Positions 44,451 to 55,689 of a stretch of DNA of 64,000 nucleotides are shown piece by piece. The stretch lies in contig NC_092406.1 of NCBI RefSeq assembly GCF_009017415.1, positions 1,426,001 through 1,490,000 on the forward strand, read 5' to 3'. The position numbers were made by a program, and so were the translations under genes. The DNA comes from Aspergillus flavus (taxonomy: Eukaryota; Ascomycota; Eurotiomycetes; Eurotiales; Aspergillaceae). Below the pieces are notes generated by a model. The model saw only the letters and a program-made list of their open reading frames with translations, ran no database searches and was not told where the DNA came from. The stretch's first letter is position 1. Each line of letters begins with the position of its first letter.

Positions 44451-45354
44451 TTAAATCTTAGGCATCACCCATTGTGGCTTAGTCTTCTTTACAAATGCCT
44501 CCACGCCAATTTTAAAATTCTCCCCTTTAACCACCCGATCAGCATACATCTCACGGATTTGCGATGTTGCATGCTGTACACTTGGATTGTCCCAAGCTGC
44601 CCTGAGCCCCTGTCGCGTCGCCAAGATCGCGTCGGGAGACAACTGCACAATCCGGGATGCAATCGCCAGGCACTCTTCTACAAGTGACTCAGGAGTCTTA
44701 GAGATCCTATTAATCAATCGTAGACTCAGAGCTTCCTGCGCAGAGATCCTTCTGCACGTCAAAGCGAGCTCCGTGGCTACTTGCATACCACATGTTCGAA
44801 CCAACCGGGGCAAACCGCCAGCTGCCGCAAACAAGCCGACCTGAGCCTCTGGAAGCCCAAACTCTGCCGTTGAGGATGCAACGACCACGTCACTAGGAGG
44901 TATACACGTCAATAGCTTAGATGGGAATGGAAGAAAAGTGTATAACTGACCAATTGAGACAAATTTCAAACCCTCCACCCAAAGCAAACCCATTCACGGC
45001 TGCCAGGACGGGCTTCACACCTTTCCTCTGACTTAGTCCCATGAACCCTGTCGGGGGATGGGTAAGTAGAGCCTTTTGAGATGCCGTTTTCTCATTCCCT
45101 CGTTTTTTGTTTTGTTCTTGGAGGTCCTGCCCTGCACAGAAGGCCTTGTTCCCGGCCCCGGTGACAACGGCGACAAGTAAAGATGGCTCATGGTCGAACC
45201 AGGTGAAGAGCTCATGTGCTTCCCAGTGCGCGTAGGAGGATAGGGAGTTTCGTTGTTTCTCACGATCTATGGTGACTAACATGATATGGGGTTCGGGGAA
45301 TGACACACGGTAGTGTGTAGTCTTGGGTGGTTCAGACTGAAACGATGGAGACAT
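44451..45354 (-). CDS. Enoyl-CoA hydratase/isomerase (crotonase fold)
   Basis: Predicted 281-aa crotonase-family enzyme, hydrating or isomerising a 2-enoyl-CoA, in two exons (44951-45354 and 44451-44892). Landmarks: TIDREKQRNSLS for CoA binding, VVTGAGNKAFCAGQDLQE (oxyanion hole), AAVNGFALGGGFEICLNCD (second oxyanion Gly block, spanning the intron), and the expected catalytic-loop region EFGLPEAQVGLFAAAGGLPR, with one Glu in the EAQ position. The C-terminus VMPKI is not a canonical peroxisomal SKL. An ATG further upstream extends the frame by 69 codons without family support, so 45354 is preferred. Lies beside acyl-CoA dehydrogenase and thiolase-like genes. Confidence 0.9.
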
Positions 45355-46297
45355 TATTGCTATGTGCTGCGAATGTTCAAGTGTTTCCCGGCTGTATACT
45401 GGACTCAATGCTATTGATTCGACTTGGTTCTGTTTATAGTCTTGTTTACAAGTGATAAACTTGTTAATATTCTCCTGTCGGCAATACCTTTGAATGACTG
45501 GGTGAAATGACTCGGTTGCTCGGTCCCTCGGTTGGTGCCGCAAATTGATGCCGAAGGTCAATCAGAAATTACAAAAGAGGGGATGCAACGCGAACGTACA
45601 TGGCACAGAAGCTATTGTTAATGTTATTATTAGTCAAGGTTTTCTGGGGGTCACGATATCTCAGGGTAACTTTCTTCAAGTGTCTCTGCTCCAATTGAAA
45701 CCCAAGATGACCTGGCTTGCGTGTTCAGATTGGATTCCATCAGGTTTCAGAAATGTTTGAAGTCATTGAACTCAGATAGCGACATGTACAAATAGTTCAC
45801 TCCTGCGAGGCGCCCTCCTGGTTGATCTCTCACGAGGACAGCACACTGTTCCTCAACAACAAGTGAACGAAAGCCATCTGTAAACTCAGGATATGTACAC
45901 AAAAAGCTCGCACAGAATTCCTCAAACAGAGTATTTATCTCGTATGTTTGCAGTTCTCCACCAAAGCTAAATGCATTTAAACAGGAAAAGCCCAGTAGAA
46001 TCGATAGCTGCGGAGCATCTCATGGGCAAGCGTATCGTCAATCGAGTAGCGACCATAGTCCTCGTTCAACACAACCTTACATTTAATGAATACAAGCAGG
46101 GGCTTGGCCGATAAAGTTTTGGACCGTTATATTGTTTCGTTCTTTACCCATGCTCGTATAGCTTCAGCCATAATCTTCAATGACCCCCAGTTCGAACTCT
46201 TGGATCATGGTACATTCCATTGGAGTATTCCATGATTGATTGAATCTCCTGTTTACAATCACCCCTGCTATACTTTGGGAGATATTCTTACCATTCC
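45355..46297. other. Non-coding interval
   Basis: About 940 bp between the hydratase start and the 3' end of the acyl-CoA dehydrogenase gene. No further exon was recognised. Confidence 0.4.
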
Positions 46298-47671
46298 CTA
46301 TAGCTTTCCCTTTCCTTTCAGCAAAGAAATCTCCTGGCGTACGGCGAGATCCGCGATGATTTCTTCACTCCCGCCACCCACCACCTAGGATTGGGCGAAA
46401 CAGTTAGCGCACCGATAAGACAATCACCGGTTAAAGCAGAAGAAAGGCAATCTTACCATCATTCGTAGGTCTCTACTGATCTGCTCCACGGTCGCTCCGG
46501 CCCCGCCTTTCTGATATCCTGCGCCACCAAATATCTGCTGGGCCTCCCGCGAGGCTAATTCAAGCATCTGGCCCCCCTGAACTTTAAGCAAAGCAATACG
46601 ACTGGCGATCTGGGGGCTCTGCCAACCCAAGGGTGCATTGGTTATATAGAACGCCAGCTGTTCTAACCAAGCCCAATGCGCCTCCACCCGGTGAGCCAGT
46701 TCAGCCAGTTTCCGACGGATGATTTGATTGTGAATCAGCGGCTTCCCAAAGGTCTTGCGCGTCATAGCGTACGACAGAGCCATGGCAAGGCAGGTTCGAC
46801 TTTTCCTATTACACTGGATGGCCATGATGTATCGTTCTTTGTTGAAGTTTTTCATAACGATAGGGAACCCTTTATTTTCCTCTCCTATGAGATTCTCCAC
46901 GGGGACCCGGACATCTTCCAGGTCCACAAATGATGATCCACCAGCGTTCTGCCCACTGTTATAGATCTTCTGACGTATGACTCCCTTAGAGTCTAGTGGA
47001 ATTACAAGGACAGAAATGCCATGCAGACCTGAACCTTCGGGCCCCGTCCGAACAGCCGTTGTCATATGCGTAGCCCAGGGAGCACCTGTGATCCATTTCT
47101 TAACGCCGTTGACAACGTAAGACCTGCCGTCAGCGGACTTAACAGCGCTCGTCCTGATTCGTGCGACGTCTGACCCACCGTTGGGCTCGGTCACCCCGAG
47201 ACAGAAGCTGGTTTCCCATGAAAAGAGCCCGGGAAGCCACTTAGCCTTTTGTTCTTCAGTGCCATGGTGGATGATTGGAGGGATGCCGATCGTTGATGCT
47301 CCACCGAGTGCAATGCCAACACCCCCTTCCACTCTGGCCAGTTCGTCCACAGAAACGAGAAGATGAAACACGTCCCTCTCATTGTGGGGTATCCCGGCTA
47401 GATTAGGAATGTGGGAGGGCCGATACTGTGCAGGCACATCATCGAAAGGGATTCCCGACTGGGCATACCGCAGCGCTTCTTCTCGAGGTACATCGCCTTT
47501 CTCTTCCCATTCAAGAGCGTGCGGGAGGATATGTGTATCACAGTAACTTCTGATATTGTCTCGAAGCTTCCGATGGGACTGATTGTAGTAGGGTGAGTCT
47601 AATGTTTGGTACCACGCAGGTTCGGCCCATGGCGTATTGTTGTCCAGGCTGAGTTTAGGATCAGGAGGCAT
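46298..47671 (-). CDS. Acyl-CoA dehydrogenase
   Basis: Predicted 433-aa FAD enzyme that introduces the 2,3 double bond into an acyl-CoA, in two exons (46457-47671 and 46298-46384). Ordered domains are the N-terminal helical region, the FCLGVTEPNGGSDVARIRT flavin/substrate motif, NGVKKWITGAPWATH, the beta-domain, and the C-terminal helical part RKTFGKPLIHNQIIRRKL. IFGGAGYQKGG and then VVGGGSEEIIADLAVRQ (the usual end) follow, read across the intron. The product would feed the neighbouring enoyl-CoA hydratase. The enzyme has the type used for short, branched or aromatic acyl-CoAs; the exact chain is not inferable. No C-terminal SKL. Confidence 0.92.
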
Positions 47672-48166
47672 AGCTTGAGTACGATTGAGACCTGAAATTT
47701 GTGTGCGAGATTCCGGATATACGAAGAAGAGTACCTGTTTTATTATGGAAGAAGCTTGTAAATGGCCATAGATCCTACGCCCTTAGACTATATTCATTTC
47801 GTCTCCAGTTTCGGTGTTGGTGGCGCATCATGATCAACAGCCGAGAGCCTCGGGATTGTCATTCGACTGACTCGACCCAAATATCCGTTCAGGAACTGGT
47901 TCCCCTCATTCCCCTCCACTATTAGCGTGTCACGCAGTATAGTAGTTTGTCAGTCAATTAGCCTTATGTCCAATCAGTTGGCCAGTCGTATTTTTTGGCT
48001 TTTCAAATTTGAGCCGCGGTGCTTTCCCTGTCTGTTCCCGAGATGTTAAGGGCAATCTCGGTTCTGTACAGCGGGGGTCTAAGATTTAATACAATAGTAC
48101 TTTGTAGTATTCTTAGAGAATTCGTGATGATGAATATAAAATAACCTATTCAACTAAACAGTCAAT
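47672..48166. promoter_or_regulatory. Divergent promoter region of dehydrogenase and thiolase-like genes
   Basis: Just under 500 bp between the two start codons. It must hold both promoters, which suggests co-regulation. No operator was identified. Confidence 0.45.
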
Positions 48167-50173
48167 ATGGTTCCCGTTATCATAGGAGTAGCCGACATCA
48201 AGAACAAGACGACGAAGGCTGAAGATGCAAAGGAACCATTGCAATTGATGGTAGAAGCCATCGTGGCCGCCATACGGGATACACAACTCTCAAACACGGA
48301 AATACTGAAGCTCAAGTCAAGCATTGATAGCTTGAGTGTTGTTAAAACCTGGACTTGGACATATGCAGACCTGCCGCATCTCATCTCCCAGAAGTTGTCG
48401 ATTAGCCCAAGACTTACACATTATACTAAACAAGGGGGTAACCAGCCCGCAAAGCTTTTGGATGAAGAATCACTGCGGATAGCCGGTGGGCAAAGTCGCG
48501 TCTCCCTGATTACCGGTGGAGAGGCTCTGGCTTCATGTGTGTGTTCCATTCTCCAAACGTACTCTTAACCCCTACTGAAAGTGTCAACAGTAGGGGCATA
48601 CGCGAAGATAGGACAAATGCCCCCTCCGGGTTGGACGCCCCCAGAGACGGAAGTCAAGGGGGTCTTTTCTCCGTCTCCAGATCGTTTCAAGAAAGGTTGG
48701 TGTTGAGATTCCATCCTTTGATTTGGAAAATGTCTCCTTAAGCATCTCTGATTGCTCATTGTATGTAGATGATTTGGACGGCATTCATTCTATCGGCCTA
48801 CCAATTCAAGTCTATCCAATGTATGAAAACGGATTCCGTGCGCATCGGGGGCAATCGCTCGCAGAAAACCACATGGAATCAGCCTCTCTTTACTCGCGGT
48901 TTAGCCAGGTTGCCGTTACAAGGCCATATTCCTGGAACTTTCAGAGCAAGGTTGAAACACCCGAGTCAATCGCCCAAGTGACCACCAAGAACAGGATGAT
49001 TTGTTTACCATGTGAGTTCGTTCATGCTTCGCTAAAGCCTGAAGTATGGAGAAAGCTAATACTTGCGATAGACCCACTCTTGATGAACGCTTTCAACTCA
49101 GTCAATCTTGCTGCTGCTTGCATTGTTACCACTGCAGAATATGCCGCCGAGCTAGGGGTTCCTAGAAGCAAATGGATATATCCGTTAGGAGGCGCCGGTG
49201 CCACTGACTCTGAGGAGGGTAAGCTTACTTTCTTCTTCACATCTTTTTCTGTGAAACCAATCCCAGACAATGTCCAAAAGGACGATTCCTTTCTAACCTG
49301 CCTTAGTCTGGAATCGACCCAATTTTTTCTCCAGTCCCGCCATTTCCAAGTCATTAGATGGATGTTTGGCATCATCCGGTCTCACTAAAAATGATATTGA
49401 TCTTTTCGATTTCTATTCGTATGACCCCTTTTGATCATCGAAGAATATACTTTTAACAAACTCACCAGGTGCTTTCCAATTGTGCCGAAGCTAGCAAGTG
49501 AGCATTTGGGCCTCTCGATTTCAAGCCCATCTAAGCCTATTACCCTGCTCGGGGGTTTGACGTTTTTCGGCGGCGCTGGTAACAACTATTCCATGCATGT
49601 ATGGATCCTCACCACTTACCAGTCCTTGGTATAGGCACATTAACATCAATCAGGCAATCACGGAAATGGTGCGTCAGCTTAGGAGAGGGCAGGGTCAGAA
49701 CGGCCTGATCCTGGCCAATGGGGGTATTTTGACCTACCAACATGCCATATGCCTTTCCTCTCGCCCACCATCCAACGGTATTATGTATCCTAATGTCCAG
49801 AACGCGCATCAAGTCGCCATTGAGGTCCCCATTCCACGCGTCACTCATGTGGCGGAAGGAGATGCTGTAATTGAGGTGAGTCGGTCAATCAACTACTCGA
49901 TGCAGTACCCCGGTACTAACCAGAGAAATTTGACTCCAGACGTACACGGTTGAGTTTCACCGAAATGGACACCCAGCGCGAGGATACATTATTGGTCGAC
50001 TGAAGACAGACGGTTCTCGATTCGTCGCTAATCATGGAAATGTGACAACGTTGAGGGAACTGGCGTCGCTCGCAGAGGAACAGATCGGGAAGGAGGGCTA
50101 TGTTGTTCCTGAGTTGATTAGCGGGGGTAGACGGAGGAACCTCTTCTATTCTGCACCTAAACAGTCTATCTAA
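48167..50173 (+). CDS. Thiolase-like acetyl-CoA acyltransferase (SCP2-type) protein
   Basis: Predicted 520-aa thiolase-superfamily protein in eight exons: 48167-48536, 48591-48695, 48769-49011, 49072-49218, 49307-49418, 49469-49598, 49654-49875 and 49940-50173. The acceptor of exon 2 could be three bases later. Landmarks: VPVIIGVADI at the start, LITGGEALAS where classical thiolases have the nucleophilic Cys region, LPIQVYPMYENGFRAHRGQ, RMICLPYPLLMNAFN, YPLGGAGATDS, CFPIVPKLASEHLG, GGLTFFGGAGNNYSMHA (C-terminal active-site region), and a distinct C-terminal TYTVEFHRNGHPARGYIIG extension domain. The usual thiolase Cys is not obvious at the first site, so the activity may be non-canonical. Probably the last step of the local acyl-CoA set. 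Confidence 0.82.
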
Positions 50174-50684
50174 GCGGTGATCCTCACGTCGATTTCATTG
50201 CGTTAGTCTTACTTGTTGATATGAACAGAAAGAATGAGTGTCATAGTTGCACAACATATGGTGATAGAGCTGTAATTGCGGTCGGAGAATCAATTCTTTG
50301 ACATTATGACGGAGTTTTTAACCAAATTGGATACAAAGGAACTAGTTTCCGATATAGTTTGTAAAACATGTAAGAAAGGATAAGGGCCAAATGAAGAGGC
50401 AACACATAAGACGGTCTTGGTTAGGGCATGCAGCCGCTGCCTAGAGTGTGGCCGATCCCTTCAGGCAGCACCACCCCTGGTTCAGGCAGTGTCCATCAAG
50501 TGACCCGGTATTCATCTTCACGTCATAAATATCGCTTCACCAACGAACACATATATAAAACCCTCCTGGATTTCGTCCTCTCCTCAGCATCCTATCTCAC
50601 TGAGCCATATGTTTGTCTCTATCTCTATTCACACGAGCACCATTTCAAACAGATAACTCAAAGGTCTTTTTGTTCTGTTTCACC
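50174..50684. other. Non-coding interval
   Basis: About 510 bp upstream of the 2OG-oxygenase-like gene. No gene was recognised. Confidence 0.4.
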
Positions 50685-53025
50685 ATGAGTGACGATGGAA
50701 GCCACCATTTTTCTAATGAGCAAGGTTGGAGAATGGATGACGCTGACAAAATTCCGATCGAAGAGTATTCTCATACAGTCATTGATCTGGAGAACGAAGT
50801 GAATCGGGTCATGACCGAGGTCAATACAAATCCATCTCTAGCTTGAGAAGTTATACTGATTTGCACAGGGTTGTAAGGTGGACGCCTGTCTGGATTGGTT
50901 CATCTATCGCCTGAAAGAGATCAAGCCGGATAACAATCAGTATATGTATGGCCAAATCAATTTCGAATTGTTTTCGGGTTCCAGGCTAGAGGAAATTAAG
51001 GAAGAACTGCGAGCAAACTTGAATCGCTTAGTTCCTAGCTATCTTAATGGCGCATCGGATATTCTGGAGGTTGAGAAGTTGACCGAGAGACTCAATGTCC
51101 GATGGCGTAGTACCCAGGTCAGTAACAATACCAAAAAGCAAGATGATGTTGCCGGTTCCATTTTGGATACTCTAATCGAGAAAAATTGTCGCCGACACAG
51201 TGGAGGTCTCAAAGCGTCTTCGACAGCTGGCTTGCCAGAAACGCAGGACAGCTTTCTCAACTCGTGCCTTCAATTGAAGACCTTCATTGAAGGGGAGCGA
51301 ACTACTGCTTCTTATACATGTGGTGGTTGCATCCCCATCGTCCAAGCAACAGGCCCCCTTGATAAACACCCTCGAGGTTCTGGTCCTGTCAACATCTTCT
51401 GGTCTATTGGGAATAGCTCAGCGAGACGTGTATCGCTACCCCTTAGGGCAGACGCCGAAGACGCGAGCCCCGCAGTGCTACAACACCTGATTACCAGCTG
51501 TGAGCCAGCAAGCTTTGGTCGCGGACAAGAGGATGTCATGGATCTATCGTACCGAAGAGCCGGAAAACTAGATCCTAAAAACTTCGCAACAAGCTTCCAT
51601 CCCGCCACGTTTGGAATTATCGAAACAATTGAGAAGGTGCTTCTTCCTGGAATAGTCGGCGAAACGGCAAATAGACTAAGGTCGCGCAAGATCTATGCGG
51701 AACTCTACAAGATGAATGTTAGTAAATGTTTCTGTCTATGACGGCCTAACTGACTATATCCACAGATTTATTCAGGGCCATCTGGGCTTTTCCGCAGCCA
51801 CGTCGATACACCCCGCTCTCAGAACCAAATTGGTTCCTTAGTCGATTGCCTTCCAGTGCGTTTTAAAGGCGGAAGTCTCCTTGAAGGCACCAAGGTCGAG
51901 AGGTGAATTTTGATTGGGCTCCAGGAAGCGAAACCACCATCCAGTGGGCTGCTTTCTATAGTGACTGTGAACATGAGATCAAAACTGTAACAGAAGGAGA
52001 CCGGATCACGTTGACCTACAACTTATACGTTTCAGACGGGGCAGACAGCGTTCTTCATTCGATAATGGATCCCAAGTCGCTACCATTGTACGGTTGGGTC
52101 AAGGATCTTCTCATGAAACCGGGATTCCTAGACGACGGTAAGGCCTCCTCAAACTAAGCCACCGATGCTCAATCTGTGGCAGTTGCAGTCTAACTAACCA
52201 TTGCAGGTGGCGTTCTTGGTATATTCTGCTCACACGCCTATCCTCATAGCTCTAGCTCTACTACCCATGACCTCCCCAGGGGGCTTAAAGGGTTCGATGT
52301 GGTATTGTATTCCATTTTCCAGTCGCTGGGACTGCACGTGCAGGTTTTACCCGTTTTGGAAAATAACGGGAAGTTATATCCCCAAAGATCCCAAGTTAGG
52401 ACTCAAAGGCAAAGTCAAACGCGAAGGGGAAATCGCACGCCGATCTCGCTATATTGGCGAGTGGGGTGACGACGAGTACGAATTTGCCGATGAGCTCCAG
52501 CCATACTTAGCTAAAGATGAGCCCCTTCTCGTTAACCCTACTAATGAAGTACTCCCACAAGCCTCCAGTCGAGAGGACATTGCCGATATCGACCGACGAT
52601 GGAGGCTCTTGAGGATGACACGACGTGTGGGGAGTATGAAGAAGGCGATTTCTTTCGCGCGAAGCAAAGGTCTCCCGTACAAAGAGGATAGTTCCTATCT
52701 GGAAGAGGGGGCGCAGGTTGGATCATGCCTGCGACCTTACGAAACGACAGAATGGGGGCAGGAAATGTCATTGGACGAGGTAGGTTTTGCTCAAACGCAC
52801 AGCAATTGAATCAGGCACTCACGAACGCTGCTGCAGGTGCTGCCACATGTGTGGCCAGCATACTATCTCCCAGGGATTACATGGCTCACGGAGCCAAAGC
52901 ACGAGGAGATGGCGTTCAGTCAGGTCACCTATGGAAATGAAGCTGGTATCGGAACGAGATACTCGTGCGCTGCTATTCTCGCGGTGATATCCCCATGGGA
53001 TCAAAGAAATACACTTCACGAATGA
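50685..53025 (+). pseudogene. 2OG-Fe(II) oxygenase-like gene with several frameshifts
   Basis: Large fungal 2-oxoglutarate/Fe(II) oxygenase-like protein (prolyl-4-hydroxylase-type core). Exons: 50685-50819, 50869-51717, 51766-52137, 52207-52779 and 52837-53025. Exon 3 carries YSGPSGLFRSHVDTPRS, where H-x-D would bind iron, and then IQWAAFYSDCEHEIK with the distal His. Exon 5 carries TWLTEPKHEEMAFS and YGNEAGIGTRYSCAAI. Three one-base indels break the frame. One base is missing near 51883, before HQGREVNFDW. Another is missing near 52285, before FDVVLY. A compensating shift lies near 52370. As written, translation ends soon after the first break. It is either a recent pseudogene or contains assembly errors. 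The substrate is unknown; the N-terminal 300 residues are unassigned. Confidence 0.65.
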
Positions 53026-53625
53026 ATGGGTGCGAAATTGGATGACTAGGGTTGAAGTAGCCTTCTTGGAAGGTTTAATAGCTGGGAACCGGTGTTTTAT
53101 GAGTATGCTCGACAGATTGTCCGAGCTCTCTATCTTCTTGAGGTTTTTATTCTTCTTTAGCTTTCGGTTAACCTACTAAATTGTCTAATTCTCAGGTTTT
53201 AACTTGTGGAAGAACTGTCATATGTTATTGTATGTAGCCTGCTTCGGAACTTGTTATACGTACTCATTCCAGCTCTGGCCACAAGTAGATAAAGACGTGG
53301 GCCAAATTGACTAGTAAGTATACGATGATCAAGTTTTCAATATCGTGGACCTGTAATGCTTCCAGCTCATCACCGGTATGTAGCCCCTACAGTTGAGAGG
53401 CAACCAGTGAGACCCTTGTATCGTAATCATTAGGAAGTAGAATAGGCTACATCGAGAGTTTCCCATGAGTCTAGTTGTATTTTCCATGCATAAACCCAGG
53501 TTATTATATGAGTATCACATCGACTGCCAAGATGGCTAGGCCTTACCAGTCCGACACTTCCAGATTGAGTCTCAGTCACAGCTGCGATCGAAATGAATCC
53601 CTAAGAAGCGATGGACATATCAGAC
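53026..53625. other. Convergent intergenic region
   Basis: About 600 bp between the oxygenase-like pseudogene and the large orphan gene. Nothing was recognised. Confidence 0.4.
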
Positions 53626-55689
53626 CTACTCTGCCACAACATTATCCCGCCACTTCTGTACATGCTGCAATTGTTCACTGTTTGCCACATCTTCTACCTC
53701 GGACGGACTAGATTCACTGGACTCCGCGCCATCGTTTCTGTCGACTAACAGTTCCAGCCACTCATGCTTCCAGAGCTCCCTTTCTTCTGACCTGGTACCT
53801 TCGCTAAAGAATGTCCAGGAGAATATGTTCCGTGTTGCGAGCTCGGATAGTGTATCGTCAAAGATTTCCTCTTTATCTAAATCTTCACCAGGAGAGTTTG
53901 CTGGACGAAGTCCCCTGCGCCAGGAACAAATAGAAACAAGCGTTCTATATATTGGACCCCAGAAACTGTTCCCCAGTAATAACTTATATAAAGTTGTATA
54001 TGTGGAACCAACCACCATCCAAGCCAGCTTTAAGCCAGTAGACCTAAGAGTGTTAGGCTCCATGCTCGATTCTACAGCTTTCAAGCCGTATGACATGCCG
54101 AAATCGATCGACACTTGGCCTTCTTCGCATTTCCAGTTCCAGCAATAGTATCTTAGTTGATGATTGCAGGAGTAGTGCAGTCTGACATCGATAGAAATAT
54201 TTCGGAGATCGACGTAGCCAAATGGACGATATGGAGAGAGTGGCGGGTTTCTATACGTTTGCGAGTCCACATTTGTGATAAATAGAAGGCGGAATTCATC
54301 CTCCCGGGGAATTAGTTGCACACCATCAATCTTTTGAACAGGGGCGAGACGGTGATACTGCGGGTCCATGAATGACTGGGGAGAACCGGTCCAAGTAACC
54401 GCCTCTAGGTAGACTGTTGGTAGGTAAGAACGGCACAATTGAAGTATCCGGGGTAAGAGGCCCGTGATTAGGGAGCCCAGCCATAATGGAGCTATGTTTG
54501 GCCGGCGTTGTGCCATGGCGCAAACAATAGCGTTGTATTTCTTCGATCGAATGAGAGATGGGAAGATTTGCCTCATTGATAAGTTTAGCCACTGGCTAAC
54601 TAGGTTGCATGGGATATCTGGTTCCCAGAAGCAACTAAATAAACAAGATGTAACCACGCCAGATGTACATGATACAGCCATATAATGAGGAATTTCATCG
54701 GGTATTGGTATTTGGTTTCGATACGTCAACTCAGTTTTTCGGTGCGCGATGGGGAGCCTTCCTGGCTTAGGCAAAGGCAAGGTAATACGGGCACCGAATC
54801 GATTGTGCAGTGGTATTGTCATGGTGGCAGCCAATGCACTAATCAATTGATCAAACGCGTCATGATACCGGGCAAGGTTAAAAAGGTACTCTTGCGCTTG
54901 TGTCGAGGACGGTGGCTCAAGTTTCAGAGTAGAAATCGAAGGTGGAAGCTTGGCGCAATGATGCAGTCTGAATTGGCTACTATTCAAATGACACTCCCAC
55001 AGTGGATAGTACTCTTTACCATCTCGTACGAGAGTTGCCTGCCAGCCTCGTCCTTCTGCGAGAATAGCAGCCCACCATCGGACTTCGGCCAAATCATGGG
55101 TGCCAATGTCAATGATATAACTATTATCCGGGAGTGGCCCATCGGTCTGACTTTGAATATGGCAATCCCACTGAGCCTTGCTGTCAGTATAGATCACCAT
55201 GTCTTTCATTGTTGACCGACGTATCTCTATCAATCGTGCTGAAAGAATGTATGACCAGCCGAGAACAAATATACCAAGATAATTGGACACAGGATTTAGT
55301 AGGGGATAAAACGCGTTCCATTCTGAGACATATTCCGCGGATAGATCACAGGTGCTCGGCCTACACCCCCCGATGTAGACAGTGCGGGATCCAGTCTTTT
55401 TCCGTGGTGGTAGCCCGCAAGCAGAAGATCTATCGACCGGCGAGACCGACCAGGTAGCATACCCTTCTATATAGAGAGAGTTTGTTCCAAAACAGTCTGC
55501 AGCATCGACAGGCTCAGGAATCGAGGGTGTCTTGTTGAGAAGCGCTTTAATGTTACTGCAGGGATGCGGCAAAGCGGTTGCGGACTGAGCCGAGGAAAGC
55601 AGTGCATTCCATGTTGACTTCGAGTGGCTTACCACGTCGGTTGCACGGTGAATATCAGGGCGCAGTAAGTCATGGTTACTACCATCCAT
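53626..55689 (-). CDS. Large single-exon orphan protein, 687 aa
   Basis: Uninterrupted 688-codon frame with strongly protein-like composition: frequent Trp/Tyr/Arg, no low-complexity runs until the acidic Ser/Glu tail. There is no signal peptide. One or two moderately hydrophobic segments occur (PVSNYLGIFVLGWSYILSA near residue 130), so membrane association is possible. I recognise no catalytic motif. I have the impression that comparable long single-exon proteins occur scattered in Aspergillus and Penicillium accessory regions, but I cannot name the family. Convergent with the oxygenase-like pseudogene. Confidence 0.75.
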   Translation of the reverse strand: MDGSNHDLLRPDIHRATDVVSHSKSTWNALLSSAQSATALPHPCSNIKALLNKTPSIPEPVDAADCFGTNSLYIEGYATWSVSPVDRSSACGLPPRKKTGSRTVYIGGCRPSTCDLSAEYVSEWNAFYPLLNPVSNYLGIFVLGWSYILSARLIEIRRSTMKDMVIYTDSKAQWDCHIQSQTDGPLPDNSYIIDIGTHDLAEVRWWAAILAEGRGWQATLVRDGKEYYPLWECHLNSSQFRLHHCAKLPPSISTLKLEPPSSTQAQEYLFNLARYHDAFDQLISALAATMTIPLHNRFGARITLPLPKPGRLPIAHRKTELTYRNQIPIPDEIPHYMAVSCTSGVVTSCLFSCFWEPDIPCNLVSQWLNLSMRQIFPSLIRSKKYNAIVCAMAQRRPNIAPLWLGSLITGLLPRILQLCRSYLPTVYLEAVTWTGSPQSFMDPQYHRLAPVQKIDGVQLIPREDEFRLLFITNVDSQTYRNPPLSPYRPFGYVDLRNISIDVRLHYSCNHQLRYYCWNWKCEEGQVSIDFGMSYGLKAVESSMEPNTLRSTGLKLAWMVVGSTYTTLYKLLLGNSFWGPIYRTLVSICSWRRGLRPANSPGEDLDKEEIFDDTLSELATRNIFSWTFFSEGTRSEERELWKHEWLELLVDRNDGAESSESSPSEVEDVANSEQLQHVQKWRDNVVAE

